Assembly: GCF_001890385.1 (NCBI RefSeq)
Contig: NZ_CP018221.1
Location: forward strand, 1,289,501 to 1,353,500
Direction: 5' to 3'
Origin: Tardibacter chloracetimidivorans
Lineage (GTDB): Bacteria > Pseudomonadota > Alphaproteobacteria > Sphingomonadales > Sphingomonadaceae
Length of the DNA stretch: 64,000 nt
Of this stretch, positions 8,579 through 18,416 are shown one piece after another (the stretch's first letter is position 1; every line of letters begins with the position of its first letter). The notes under the pieces are model-generated. The model did no database searches. It saw nothing but the letters and a program-made list of their open reading frames with translations, and was not told where the DNA came from. Position numbers and translations under genes: made by a program.

Positions 8579-10485
8579 CGCGCATATCTCCGCTCGCGCC
8601 GCAGCCGCCCGCCAAGCGCGACAAGGCCGCCGGCGGCGACCATCAGCCCGCCGAGCCAGATCAGCGTGACGAACGGCTTCCACCAGATATGGACCTGCCA
8701 GCGGCCCTCGGCGTCCGCCTTGCCGAGCACCGCATAAAGCTGCCCGTTCCACAAGGTGCGGATCGCCGCCTCGGTCGTCTCGGTCATCGGCGATGTGAAG
8801 GTGCGGGCCTGCGGGTGCAGCCGGTAAGGCGCGCCATCGCCGCGAACGGCCGTGAAATTGCCCTGTATTGCGGTCCAGTTCGGCCCGGCCACCGGCTCCA
8901 CCCCGTCAAAGGCGATGTTGAAACCGCCCAGCGTGATGCTGTCGCCGGGTCTGGCCGCGACCAGCGCCTCTTTGGTGAATGCCGCGTTCGACGCCATGCC
9001 CAAAATGGCGACCGCGACACCGAGGTGCGACAGGACCATCCCCCAGATGTGAAACGGAGTGCGCTTCAGGCTGCGTCCGAACAGGGGCAGAAAGCTTGCA
9101 ACGGCGGTGAAGATGCCGACTGCGAACGCAAGCGTGATGAGCACGCCGCGCGCCTGCCAGATTGCGACAATGGCAAGCGTCGCGACGCCCGCCAGCAATG
9201 CCGGAACCGCGAGCCGCCGCACGACCCGGCGGGGATCAGCCTTGCGCCACTGAAGCAGCGGCCCCGCCGCCACAAGACCTGCGAGCAGCACGCCCAGCGG
9301 TGCGGCCGTGGCGTTGAAATAAGGCGGCCCGACCGATAGCGTAACTCCCGACATCGCCTCCGCCGCCAGCGGATAGAGCGTGCCGACAAAGACCACGCCG
9401 AGGATCGCCGACAGGATCAGGTTGTTGATGACCAGCCCGCCCTCGCGGCTGACCGGCGCGAAAGGCGCGCCTTCCCTCACCGTCCCCGCCCTGAAGGCGA
9501 ACAGCGCCAGCGCAGCGCCGATATAGATGACGAGCAGCGCAAGGATGAAGCTGCCGCGTCTCGGGTCCACCGCAAAGGCATGGACACTGGTCAGGATGCC
9601 CGAGCGCACCAGAAAGGTGCCCACCATCGACATGGAAAAGGCGACCACGCCCAGCATAACCGTCCAGGCGCGCAGCGCGTCGCGGGTGGCGAGCACAGTC
9701 ACCGAATGGAGCAGCGCCGTTGCCGCCAGCCACGGCATCAGCGAGGCGTTTTCCACCGGGTCCCAGAACCAGTAGCCGCCCCAGCCAAGCTCATAATAGG
9801 CCCAATAGCTTCCGGCGACGATGCCGACGGTCAATATGCTCCACGCGCCGAGCACCCAGGGCCGCATCGCGCGCGCGAAGGCAGGCCCCACCTCGCGTAG
9901 CGCCATCGCGGCGATCGCATAGGAAAAGGCGACCGAAAGCCCGACATAGCCGATGTAGAGCGTCGGTGGATGAAAGGCGAGGCCGGGGTCTTGCAGCAGC
10001 GGATTGAGTCCGGCCCCCGTTTCGGCAGGCGGGTCCAGCCGCGTGAACGGATTGGAGGCGAACAGCAGAAAGGCATAAAAGCCAAGGCTGATCGCCGCCT
10101 GCGCCGCCAGCGTGGCCGCAACCATGCGCGCGCCCACCCGCCGTTCCAGCGCCGCAATCGCCCCGCCCGCAAGCGCCAGCACCGCCACCCACAGCAGCAT
10201 CGACCCTTCGTGATTCCCCCAGGTGCCGGAAATCTTGTAGAGGAAGGGCTTGTCCGGGTGGCTGTTCATCGCCACCAGCCGCACCGACAGGTCGGTGACT
10301 GCGAAAAGCCGGATCAGGCAGACAAAGGACAAAAGGCCGAGCAGCGCCTGCACCACGCCCGCCGGACGCGCGAACCGCCACAGCCGCTCGTCGTCCCGCC
10401 ACAGGCCGAGCGAAGGCACCGTGAGTTGCAGCAGCGACACCGCCGCGGCAAGCCACAGCGCGGCAAGGCCAAGCTCCGCGATCAT
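8575..10485 (-). CDS. ccmF: cytochrome c heme lyase subunit CcmF
   Basis: A 636-residue polytopic membrane protein that, with CcmH and CcmI, attaches heme to apocytochrome c. The tryptophan-rich WWD signature GWGGYWFWDPVENASLMP is clearly present near residue 235, together with conserved periplasmic His residues and about 15 hydrophobic helices. Its length matches the family (about 650). Its start overlaps the ccmE stop as ATGA. Confidence 0.95.
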   Translation of the reverse strand: MIAELGLAALWLAAAVSLLQLTVPSLGLWRDDERLWRFARPAGVVQALLGLLSFVCLIRLFAVTDLSVRLVAMNSHPDKPFLYKISGTWGNHEGSMLLWVAVLALAGGAIAALERRVGARMVAATLAAQAAISLGFYAFLLFASNPFTRLDPPAETGAGLNPLLQDPGLAFHPPTLYIGYVGLSVAFSYAIAAMALREVGPAFARAMRPWVLGAWSILTVGIVAGSYWAYYELGWGGYWFWDPVENASLMPWLAATALLHSVTVLATRDALRAWTVMLGVVAFSMSMVGTFLVRSGILTSVHAFAVDPRRGSFILALLVIYIGAALALFAFRAGTVREGAPFAPVSREGGLVINNLILSAILGVVFVGTLYPLAAEAMSGVTLSVGPPYFNATAAPLGVLLAGLVAAGPLLQWRKADPRRVVRRLAVPALLAGVATLAIVAIWQARGVLITLAFAVGIFTAVASFLPLFGRSLKRTPFHIWGMVLSHLGVAVAILGMASNAAFTKEALVAARPGDSITLGGFNIAFDGVEPVAGPNWTAIQGNFTAVRGDGAPYRLHPQARTFTSPMTETTEAAIRTLWNGQLYAVLGKADAEGRWQVHIWWKPFVTLIWLGGLMVAAGGLVALGGRLRRERRYAR

Positions 10486-10913
10486 TCCAGCGTCTTTGCC
10501 TTGTGCATCGCGCCCGCGACTTCGGGCGGCATGTAGCGCTCGTCATGCTTGGCGAGCAGATTGTCGGCAACGAACACGCCCTGCCGGTCAAAACTGCCCT
10601 CGGCGACGACTCCGGAATCTTCCTTGAAGAGGTCGGGCGGAACCCCCTTGAACACGACAGGCACCGTCCGCGCGCCATCGGTCACGACAAAGCTGTAGGT
10701 GACTCCGTCCGCTTCCTTGCCGATCGACCCGTGCGCCACCATTCCGCCCAGGCGGATCGCGCGGCCCGGCTCCACGCCCTGGCTCGCGACATCGCTGGGC
10801 GAATAGAAATAGGTCGCCTGCTCCTGCAAGGCCGACAGCGCGAGCAGCGCCGCGCCGATAATCGCAGCCACGGCCAGCAGCAGCAGGACGAGGCGCTGGT
10901 GCTTGGGCTTCAT
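10482..10913 (-). CDS. ccmE: cytochrome c maturation heme chaperone CcmE
   Basis: A 143-residue periplasmic heme chaperone anchored by an N-terminal helix (VLLLLAVAAIIGAALLAL). The heme-binding motif LAKHDERYMPPEV near the C-terminus contains His123, the residue that in this family binds heme covalently. The OB-fold core is present (YFYSPSDV, AIRLGGMV). The ATG at 10913 overlaps the ccmD stop, so the longer frame extending to 11090 is not used. Confidence 0.93.
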   Translation of the reverse strand: MKPKHQRLVLLLLAVAAIIGAALLALSALQEQATYFYSPSDVASQGVEPGRAIRLGGMVAHGSIGKEADGVTYSFVVTDGARTVPVVFKGVPPDLFKEDSGVVAEGSFDRQGVFVADNLLAKHDERYMPPEVAGAMHKAKTLE

Positions 10914-11041
10914 TTGCGGTCTCTCAGCCGGTCTGACGCGCGCTCTGCCGCGCGCATTGCAAGCCAGCACCAGAGACCCACAGCGCCGGTTCCGCCGATG
11001 GTGATCGCATAAGCGGCGATGATGAACGGCCAGTGGTTCAT
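10910..11041 (-). CDS. ccmD: heme exporter protein CcmD
   Basis: A 43-residue small membrane protein that helps CcmC release holo-CcmE. It has one hydrophobic helix (FIIAAYAITIGGTGAVGLWC) followed by a basic tail (ERASDRLRDRK), the expected CcmD design. It was identified by position between ccmC and ccmE and by ATGA overlaps at both ends. It is shorter than most gene-finder cut-offs. Confidence 0.85.
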   Translation of the reverse strand: MNHWPFIIAAYAITIGGTGAVGLWCWLAMRAAERASDRLRDRK

Positions 11042-11757
11042 GCCGCCTCGGCAAGTCGGCGCATCCGCGCTTCCACCCGCGTCCGGGCAAGATCGGCGCG
11101 CATCCGCATCAGCACGAAGGCTGCGAACAGCAGCGAAAAGCCAAGCGCGGTCAGCGGCAGCGGCCACAGGATCGAAGAATCAATGCTGCTGCCCGATAGC
11201 GTGATGCTGCTGCCCTGGTGCAGCGTGTTCCACCAGACCACCGAATAGCGGATGATCGGCAGGTTCACCGCGCCCGCAAGCGCGAGAATGGCCGATGTCT
11301 TTGCCGCCCGCTCCCGGTCGTCCCCAGCGCCCGCAAGCGCGATATAGCCCAGATAGAGGAACAGCAGCACCAGCATGGAGGTGAGCCGCCCGTCCCATTC
11401 CCACCATGTGCCCCATGTGGGACGCCCCCAGATGGAGCCGGTGACGAGACAGATCGCGGTGTAGAGCGCCCCTATCGGTGCCGCCGCCCGCGCCGCCACA
11501 TCCGCCAGCGGATGCCGCCAGACCAGATAGACGGCGCTTGCGGCCGCGATAAATCCATATCCCGCCATGCCGAGCCAGGCGGCGGGCACATGCACATAGA
11601 TGATCCGAACGCTCTCGCCCTGAAGATAATCGGGCGGGGTCAGGAACAGCCCGCCATAAATGCCGATGGCGGCAAGCAGCAGCCCGGCAAGGATGCAGGC
11701 GGGGGTCAACGGGCGCGCCAGCTTCAAAAAGCGCGCTGGATTGGCGAAACGGTGCAC
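11038..11757 (-). CDS. ccmC: heme ABC transporter permease CcmC
   Basis: A roughly 239-residue six-helix membrane protein that loads heme onto CcmE. The WWD motif WGTWWEWDGRLTS and the IIYVHVPAAW segment with its conserved His are diagnostic. I place the start at GTG 11757 (VHRFANPARFLKLARP), which matches the usual N-terminus. An in-frame ATG at 11835 would begin inside a REP-like palindrome (MLKRVQGDE) and is unlikely. No clear Shine-Dalgarno precedes the GTG. It is the first gene of the ccm operon here; ccmA and ccmB are not adjacent. Confidence 0.9.
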   Translation of the reverse strand: MHRFANPARFLKLARPLTPACILAGLLLAAIGIYGGLFLTPPDYLQGESVRIIYVHVPAAWLGMAGYGFIAAASAVYLVWRHPLADVAARAAAPIGALYTAICLVTGSIWGRPTWGTWWEWDGRLTSMLVLLFLYLGYIALAGAGDDRERAAKTSAILALAGAVNLPIIRYSVVWWNTLHQGSSITLSGSSIDSSILWPLPLTALGFSLLFAAFVLMRMRADLARTRVEARMRRLAEAA

Positions 11758-11811
11758 GGCCGCGCATCTAGCACCGGGCGGCGAGAAGCGCGAGGGGTCT
11801 TCGCGCGCTTC

Positions 11812-11837
11812 GTCGCCCTGAACTCGTTTCAGCATGA
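11812..11837. repeat. REP-like palindrome, short copy
   Basis: The stretch has an inner inverted repeat CTGAA-CTCGT-TTCAG and resembles the left arm of the longer element at 55691-55783 (shared core CTGAACTNGTTTCAG and a GTCATGC edge). It lies between the divergent ccmC and hemB genes and produces a spurious N-terminal extension of ccmC. The same core at two distant intergenic places supports a dispersed repeat. Confidence 0.6.
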
Positions 11838-11860
11838 CGTTCGGCTTTGCAATGTTCTAG

Positions 11861-13592
<1,732 letters not shown>

Positions 13593-13740
13593 ATCGCAAT
13601 CCTCCGTCAGCCTTTGCTGCGAGGAGCGGCTTAGCACGGATGCCTCATTTTGGCCAATAACGCCCGTGTCCGCCGGGGAAAGACGGCAGCCGATGTCCCG
13701 ATCAATTGCGACTCGGCCCCCTTTGCCTTAACGCGGGCGC

Positions 13741-14781
13741 ATGACAGACCGTATTCGCATCGCCGTACTTGGCGCTTCGGGCTATACCGGGGCCGATCTC
13801 GTTCGCCTGGCGCTTACCCATCCCCGCGTCGAGATCGCAGCGCTTGCCGCGAACGCGAAGGCGGGCCAGTCCATGCAGGCGATCTGGCCGCATTTCGCGC
13901 CCTATAAGCTGCCGACTCTGGTGAAGCCGGAAGAGATCGACTTTTCCACCATCGACGTGGTGTTCGGTTGCCTGCCGCATGCCGCCTCCGCCGAATTGCT
14001 GTCGAAGGTGGAAGGCCCGAGGATCGTCGATCTTTCGGCCGATTTCCGGCTGACCGACCCCGCCGTCTATGCGGAATGGTATGGCAATGCCCATCCCGCG
14101 CCCGCGCTGCTGACCGAAGCGGTCTATGGCCTTACCGAATATGCGCGCGGCCTGCTGCCCACCGCCCGGATCGCCGCCTGCCCCGGCTGCTATCCCACAG
14201 CCGCGCTGCTGGCGCTGCTGCCGCTGGTGGAAGGACATGCGGTGGACGCGTCCACCATCTCCGTCTTCGCCATGTCGGGGGTGTCGGGTGCGGGGCGCAG
14301 CCTGAAAGAGGCCAATCTCTTCCCGGAGGTTGCCGAGGCCGTCCATCCATATGGTATCGGCAAGCACCGCCACATGCCGGAAATCGAGCAGGAAATCACG
14401 CGATATGCCGGTCATCCGGTGCGGGTCGGCTTCACGCCGCACCTCGTGCCGATGAACCGGGGAGAACTGGTGACGGCCACGGTCGATCTGGCGGAAGGCG
14501 CGAGCCTGGCGACGCTGCGCGAGCTGCTGGCCCAGCGCTATGACGAGGAACCCTTCGTCCATCTGCTGCCGGAAGGCGTTGCGCCTGCAACGCGGATGGT
14601 GCGCGGCTCCAACCATGCCGTCGTCAACGTCTTTGCCGACCGCAACCCCAGGCGGGCGCTGGTGATCGCTGCAATCGACAATCTGGTGAAGGGTTCATCG
14701 GGTCAGGCCGTCCAGAACATGAACCTCATGATGGGGCTTGGCGAAACGCTGGGGCTGGAAGCCGCGCCCCTGTTCCCGTGA
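13741..14781 (+). CDS. argC: N-acetyl-gamma-glutamyl-phosphate reductase
   Basis: A 346-residue NADPH-dependent reductase, the third step of arginine synthesis. The N-terminal motif VLGASGYTGADLVRL binds NADP. The catalytic cysteine is in AACPGCYPTAALL (near residue 148). SGVSGAGRSLKEANLF and the conserved HRHMPEIEQE complete the signature. The length matches the long form of the family. It is followed after 13 bases by the GNAT gene and is likely co-transcribed with it. Confidence 0.95.
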   Translation: MTDRIRIAVLGASGYTGADLVRLALTHPRVEIAALAANAKAGQSMQAIWPHFAPYKLPTLVKPEEIDFSTIDVVFGCLPHAASAELLSKVEGPRIVDLSADFRLTDPAVYAEWYGNAHPAPALLTEAVYGLTEYARGLLPTARIAACPGCYPTAALLALLPLVEGHAVDASTISVFAMSGVSGAGRSLKEANLFPEVAEAVHPYGIGKHRHMPEIEQEITRYAGHPVRVGFTPHLVPMNRGELVTATVDLAEGASLATLRELLAQRYDEEPFVHLLPEGVAPATRMVRGSNHAVVNVFADRNPRRALVIAAIDNLVKGSSGQAVQNMNLMMGLGETLGLEAAPLFP

Positions 14782-14794
14782 GGCCTAGGTTCAC

Positions 14795-15328
14795 ATGATC
14801 GAGACGGCACGCCTCCTGCTTCGCCCCTGGCGTGACGTGGACCGCGAGCCGATGCACCGGATGGGCCGCGATCCCAAGGTGATGGAATTTCTCGGGCCGC
14901 TGCAAAGTCGCGCGCAGAGCGACATGTTCATCGACCGTATGATCGCACTTCAGGAGCAGAACGGCCATTGTTTCTGGGCGCTGGAACGCCAGCAGGACAG
15001 CGCGTTGCTTGGCCTGTGCGGCCTGAAGCACGGTCCGCCCGACACGCCCATCGCGACTTGCGTCGAGATCGGCTGGCGGCTTCGTTCCGATGCATGGGGC
15101 GCGGGCTATGCGCGCGAAGCCGCCGAGGCGAGCATCGCATGGGGCTGGGCCAATCTTGCCTGCGACGCGATCCATGCGATCACCACCGTCGCCAATGTCC
15201 GATCCCGTGGGTTGATGGAAAGGCTTGGCATGAAGCGGCTGCCCGACATGGATTTCGATCACCCCGCCGTGCCTGCGGACAGTCCGCTCAGGCCCCATGT
15301 CACCTATGTTCTGGAGTATCCGGCATGA
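14795..15328 (+). CDS. GNAT family N-acetyltransferase (RimJ/RimL-like)
   Basis: A 177-residue acetyltransferase of the GNAT fold, with the RimJ/RimL-type opening MIETARLLLRPWRD, the beta4-beta5 segment EIGWRLRSDAWGAGYAREAA (acetyl-CoA pyrophosphate site, Gly-Ala-Gly-Tyr) and the final strand NVRSRGLMERLGMKRL. The substrate is unknown. Its stop overlaps the start of the next gene by four bases (ATGA), indicating translational coupling. Confidence 0.85.
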   Translation: MIETARLLLRPWRDVDREPMHRMGRDPKVMEFLGPLQSRAQSDMFIDRMIALQEQNGHCFWALERQQDSALLGLCGLKHGPPDTPIATCVEIGWRLRSDAWGAGYAREAAEASIAWGWANLACDAIHAITTVANVRSRGLMERLGMKRLPDMDFDHPAVPADSPLRPHVTYVLEYPA

Positions 15329-15873
15329 CCGATGTCACTATCCTGCCCTTTGGCGGAGTAACGCCTTCGATCGCGGGCAGCGCGTTCATCGCGCCCGGCT
15401 GCCGCATCATCGGCGACGTCAGGATCGGCGAGGAAACCAGCATCTGGTATAATTGCGTCGTGCGCGGGGACGTGAACTTCATCACGATCGGGGACCGCAC
15501 CAACATTCAGGACGGCAGCGTCATCCATGTCACGACCAGGCTGCACGGCACCGAGATCGGCGACGATGTGCTGATCGGGCATCTGGCGATGATCCACGGG
15601 TGCAAGCTTCACAACCATGCGTTTGTAGGGCTGGGCGCAATCGTGATGGACGGCTGCGAGATCGAGCCGGACGGCATGCTGGCCGCAGGCGGACTGCTGA
15701 GCCCCGGAAAACGCATTCCGTCGGGTCAGCTTTGGGCGGGCAGGCCCGCGAAATATGTGCGGGACCTCACCGTCGAGCAGATCGTCAACCAGCGCATGGG
15801 CGCGAAGCATTATGTCGATAATGCCCGCGCCCACATGGCTGCATTGAACGCCAAGAAACCGACGCCCGCCTAG
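15325..15873 (+). CDS. gamma-class carbonic anhydrase family protein
   Basis: A 182-residue left-handed beta-helix protein with hexapeptide repeats (IAPGCRIIGDVRIGEETSIW). The metal-binding histidines of the gamma-carbonic anhydrase family are in place: VIHVTT and GHLAMIHGCKLHNHAFVG. Such proteins act as trimers in the cytoplasm; some hydrate CO2 while others have no shown activity. The start is the ATG in the ATGA overlap with the GNAT gene. Confidence 0.9.
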   Translation: MTDVTILPFGGVTPSIAGSAFIAPGCRIIGDVRIGEETSIWYNCVVRGDVNFITIGDRTNIQDGSVIHVTTRLHGTEIGDDVLIGHLAMIHGCKLHNHAFVGLGAIVMDGCEIEPDGMLAAGGLLSPGKRIPSGQLWAGRPAKYVRDLTVEQIVNQRMGAKHYVDNARAHMAALNAKKPTPA

Positions 15874-15883
15874 AGGCTATACG

Positions 15884-16162
15884 TCAGCGGGCCTCTTCCA
15901 TGGCGTCCGACCGTGCCTCGCCGGATTCGCGCACTGCATCCGCGCGATTTTCAAGCGCGTCGGCCTGATTTTCAAGGGCGTCCTCCCCCATTTCATTGGC
16001 GGCCATGTCCGCTTGATCATCGACCATATCGGCCTGGTTTTCGATGGCGTCGGCCTGCACGTCCGCCTGCTCCTCGACATTTTCGGCCGGGGTGTCTGCT
16101 CCTCCACATGCGGTGAGAGCCGCAAAGCCCGCGATAGCGATGAACTTGGCCATATAATTCAT
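15884..16162 (-). CDS. small lipoprotein with heptad-like NQAD repeats, predicted stress-induced
   Basis: A 92-residue protein with an N-terminal lipoprotein signal (FAALTACGG, lipid-attached Cys) followed almost entirely by a repetitive acidic helix (ENQADMVDDQAD, ENQADALENRAD) with about seven-residue spacing, which suggests a coiled coil or extended amphipathic helix in the periplasm. No enzymatic motif is visible. The ATG at 16162 lies after GAGGG. A GGAAC-N16-CGTT promoter at 16213-16237 points straight at it, so expression under the EcfG general stress sigma factor is expected. A second ATG three codons later is possible. Confidence 0.7.
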   Translation of the reverse strand: MNYMAKFIAIAGFAALTACGGADTPAENVEEQADVQADAIENQADMVDDQADMAANEMGEDALENQADALENRADAVRESGEARSDAMEEAR

Positions 16163-16212
16163 TTCTTCACCCTCGATTGCTGCCCGCCAGTTTGCGGGCA
16201 ATCGGGGCAGGA

Positions 16213-16237
16213 AACGCACGCCTTAGCGGTCGGTTCC
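16213..16237 (-). promoter_or_regulatory. EcfG-type general stress promoter for the small lipoprotein
   Basis: Read on the minus strand the site is GGAAC, 16 bases, CGTT, an exact match to the alphaproteobacterial EcfG consensus. It lies about 50 bases upstream of the lipoprotein ATG (16162) and overlaps the 3' end of the holin gene. The match and spacing are seen directly; use by EcfG is inferred. Confidence 0.75.
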
Positions 16238-16636
16238 CTTGGCCTTGCCCCATTGCCGCGCCGCGGTATAGCCCAGATACCCTGTTCCGAAGAGCGCATA
16301 GAGCGGTTCGGGAAGGCCGTTCAGATAGGCGGTCATGCCCCTGCCGATGGCCTCCGCCGTCTCCGGCTGCGCCGCTGCGATCAGCCCCATCGGGATGGCC
16401 CACAGCAGCAGCGCGTACATGACGTAGAGAAAGCTGGGACGCGCCCGGCTTGTCCACGCATCGGACGACTGCGCCTCCGCAACTATCGCAGAAAGCTGCG
16501 TTTTCAGCGCCTCCATTTCCTGGCTGCCTTCCAGCCTTATCAGTTCCAGCTTGGCCCTGTCTCGCGCCTCTGGATCGGGAATGACCCGGTCGATCAGCTT
16601 GCCGAGCGGGCCGATGACGCCTTCGATTATGCCCAT
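16223..16636 (-). CDS. GTA-type holin (3TM family)
   Basis: A 137-residue small membrane protein with an N-terminal charged, partly coiled-coil region (DPEARDRAKLELIRLEGSQE) and two or three membrane helices (FLYVMYALLLWAIPMGLIAA; ALFGTGYLGYTAARQWG). This is the layout of the 3TM holins of gene transfer agents, which let endolysin reach the cell wall. The ATG at 16636 follows GAGGAGGG. It is downstream of the endolysin gene with 13 bases between them. Confidence 0.75.
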   Translation of the reverse strand: MGIIEGVIGPLGKLIDRVIPDPEARDRAKLELIRLEGSQEMEALKTQLSAIVAEAQSSDAWTSRARPSFLYVMYALLLWAIPMGLIAAAQPETAEAIGRGMTAYLNGLPEPLYALFGTGYLGYTAARQWGKAKGTDR

Positions 16637-16649
16637 TCCGCAGCCCTCC

Positions 16650-17186
16650 TCAGATCCGCTTGTCCAGCCAGCCATAGGCGAAGGCTTCATTGGTGGGCCT
16701 CGCCTCGCTGAGTTCGATGTAGCGCGCGCCCTGAAGCGCATTCATCGCGCGCACCAGCACGCACGCGCCCGCCTGTCCCCGCACCCGCAGCAGCGCCCGC
16801 AATGCGCCGAGCGTCGCCGGACCGATGCTGCGGTCCACCGCAAGATCGGCCCAGTCGCGCCCGTTGCGGTTGAGCGCATTGAGCGCACGTTGCAGAAAGC
16901 CCACGGCAACGGCCGGGCTCATGTTGACGCCGGTGTCGAAAAGCTCCTCGGCCACCGCCGCCGCGATTTCCGCCACCTGATGGAAGCCGGGCGTCTCCCA
17001 GTAGCGCCGCCGGTAGATCGACCGCGCGAGACTTTGCGGCAGATCGGCCATGTCGCCCATGAAGCCTTCGCCGCGCGCGACGGCGCTGGTGATTCCCCAG
17101 TTCGTCGGACCTCCGCGATCGGCGGGATGATCGACAAAGCCACCTTCCTTCGCCAGCAGCCGGTCCAGGAGCGCATCCACATTCAT
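16650..17186 (-). CDS. GH108 family peptidoglycan hydrolase (GTA-type endolysin)
   Basis: A 178-residue muramidase of the glycoside hydrolase 108 family with a C-terminal peptidoglycan-binding region. The catalytic glutamate is Glu14 in AKEGGFVDHPADRGGPTNWG. The middle of the protein (RRRYWETPGFHQVA, VAEELFDTGVNMSP) is typical of this family. There is no signal peptide, as expected for release through a holin. The ATG at 17186 sits five bases after GGAGG. Together with the next gene it forms a two-gene lysis cassette without other phage genes. Confidence 0.85.
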   Translation of the reverse strand: MNVDALLDRLLAKEGGFVDHPADRGGPTNWGITSAVARGEGFMGDMADLPQSLARSIYRRRYWETPGFHQVAEIAAAVAEELFDTGVNMSPAVAVGFLQRALNALNRNGRDWADLAVDRSIGPATLGALRALLRVRGQAGACVLVRAMNALQGARYIELSEARPTNEAFAYGWLDKRI

Positions 17187-17285
17187 AACCGCCTCCATTC
17201 ATATGACGGAAGCGAAATAACCAATAAGGTTATATGTAGGACAGCAGGATTTTTTGCGGATGACAATTGGCGTTGGGGGAGAAAA

Positions 17286-17362
17286 TGGTCGGGGCGACAG
17301 GATTCGAACCTGCGACCCCCAGACCCCCAGTCTGATGCGCTACCAGGCTGCGCTACGCCCCG
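17286..17362 (-). tRNA. tRNA-Pro (anticodon GGG)
   Basis: A 77-nt cloverleaf on the minus strand beginning CGGGGCGTAGCGCAGCCTGG and ending with an encoded CCA. The acceptor stem CGGGGCG pairs with CGCCCCG. The anticodon loop reads CTGGGGG, which gives anticodon GGG for Pro codons CCC/CCU. The T-arm GGTTCGAATCC is canonical. It lies immediately upstream of the lysis cassette on the same strand orientation. Confidence 0.95.
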
Positions 17363-17469
17363 ACCTAGGCGGGCGGACATAGAGCCCCCCACCCGGCTTG
17401 GCAAGCCGGATCAGGGGAAATGACGTGAGCGACGGCGTTTTTCCGCGAAGCGCCGCCGCTTGTCCGGCT

Positions 17470-17928
17470 TCAGATATTCTCCGCAACCTCTGCGAGCTGA
17501 TCGGCGACGGCGCTCCAGCCCTGTTCAAAGCCCATTTCCTGATGCTGCTTCATGGCCGCTTCGTCCCAATGCCGGGCGATCCCCCGGTAGCGCGTGCCTT
17601 CGCCTTCGGGCTCGAAGCTGAAAACACCGAGGATGAAGGGCTTCTTCGGTATCCAGCCCTTGGCGAAGGCGTCTGTGAACACGACCTTGCGTTCCGGGAT
17701 CGCCTCAAGAATGACGCCTTCTTCGGCGTGGACCTGCCCTTCCGGACCGCGCATCTCGATGCAGCTTCGCCCGCCGGGGCGCAGGTCGAACTCAATGATT
17801 TTGGACGTCCACGGCTTTGGACACCACCAGTCCTCCAGCCTTTCCGTGAAGGCGCGCCACACCTTCGCCGGCGGAGCCGCGATGTAGCGGGTGACGGAAA
17901 GCTCATATCCGTTGGCGGCGTCGGTCAT
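17470..17928 (-). CDS. SRPBCC (AHSA1-like) domain protein
   Basis: A 152-residue START/SRPBCC fold protein with the AHSA1-type opening RYIAAPPAKVWRAFTERLEDWW and a C-terminal helix GFEQGWSAVADQLAEVA. These proteins bind hydrophobic ligands; no catalytic function is evident. Its start overlaps the upstream VOC gene stop by four bases. It is the last gene of a TetR-led operon. Confidence 0.85.
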   Translation of the reverse strand: MTDAANGYELSVTRYIAAPPAKVWRAFTERLEDWWCPKPWTSKIIEFDLRPGGRSCIEMRGPEGQVHAEEGVILEAIPERKVVFTDAFAKGWIPKKPFILGVFSFEPEGEGTRYRGIARHWDEAAMKQHQEMGFEQGWSAVADQLAEVAENI

Positions 17929-18413
17929 TCATTCTCTCCTGCAAAGGCTGCTTCCAGCGTCGCCACATCAAGCTTGCTCATCTTCATCATCGCCGCCGTC
18001 GCGCGGTTGGCCTGCTCGGGCGTGCCGGTCTTGTGCATCTGAATGAGCGCGCGCGGGAAGACCTGCCACGAAACGCCGAAGCGGTCCTTCAGCCACCCGC
18101 ACGGGCCGGGCTGGCCGCCATCGGCCAGCAGAGCGTCCCAATAATGGTCTATTTCCGCCTGATCCGCGCAATCGACCGTCATGGAGATCGCCTCGGAAAA
18201 GGGGAATTGCGGCCCGCCGTTCAGCCCCATGAACGGCCTGCCGTCCAGCGTGAACTCGACGATCATCACCGAACCGGGCGGGAAAGGCGCGGGCGTTCCT
18301 TCGGGATAATAGCTTGTGTCCCCAACCGATGAGTTGGGGAAAATGCCGGTGTAGAACCGGGCCGCTTCTTCCGCCTGGTCGTTGAACCAGAGGCAGGTGC
18401 CGATGACAGCCAT
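17925..18413 (-). CDS. VOC family protein (PhnB/3-dmu-9_3-mt type)
   Basis: A 162-residue vicinal-oxygen-chelate fold protein of the PhnB-like group. The opening CLWFNDQAEEAARFYTGIFP and the C-terminal DRFGVSWQVFPRAL with the preceding GPCGWL are typical. The exact metal or substrate is unknown; family members include glyoxalase-related and antibiotic-resistance-like proteins. It overlaps the SRPBCC gene by ATGA and is three bases downstream of the DUF1428 gene. Confidence 0.85.
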   Translation of the reverse strand: MAVIGTCLWFNDQAEEAARFYTGIFPNSSVGDTSYYPEGTPAPFPPGSVMIVEFTLDGRPFMGLNGGPQFPFSEAISMTVDCADQAEIDHYWDALLADGGQPGPCGWLKDRFGVSWQVFPRALIQMHKTGTPEQANRATAAMMKMSKLDVATLEAAFAGENE

Positions 18414-18416
18414 GGA

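Noticed and set aside
11758-11835. N-terminal extension of CcmC from an ATG at 11835
   Set aside because: It begins inside a REP-like palindrome and adds residues absent from the family.
16223-17362. Possible prophage at tRNA-Pro
   Set aside because: Only a holin and an endolysin are present; no integrase, no structural genes and no visible repeat of the tRNA end.
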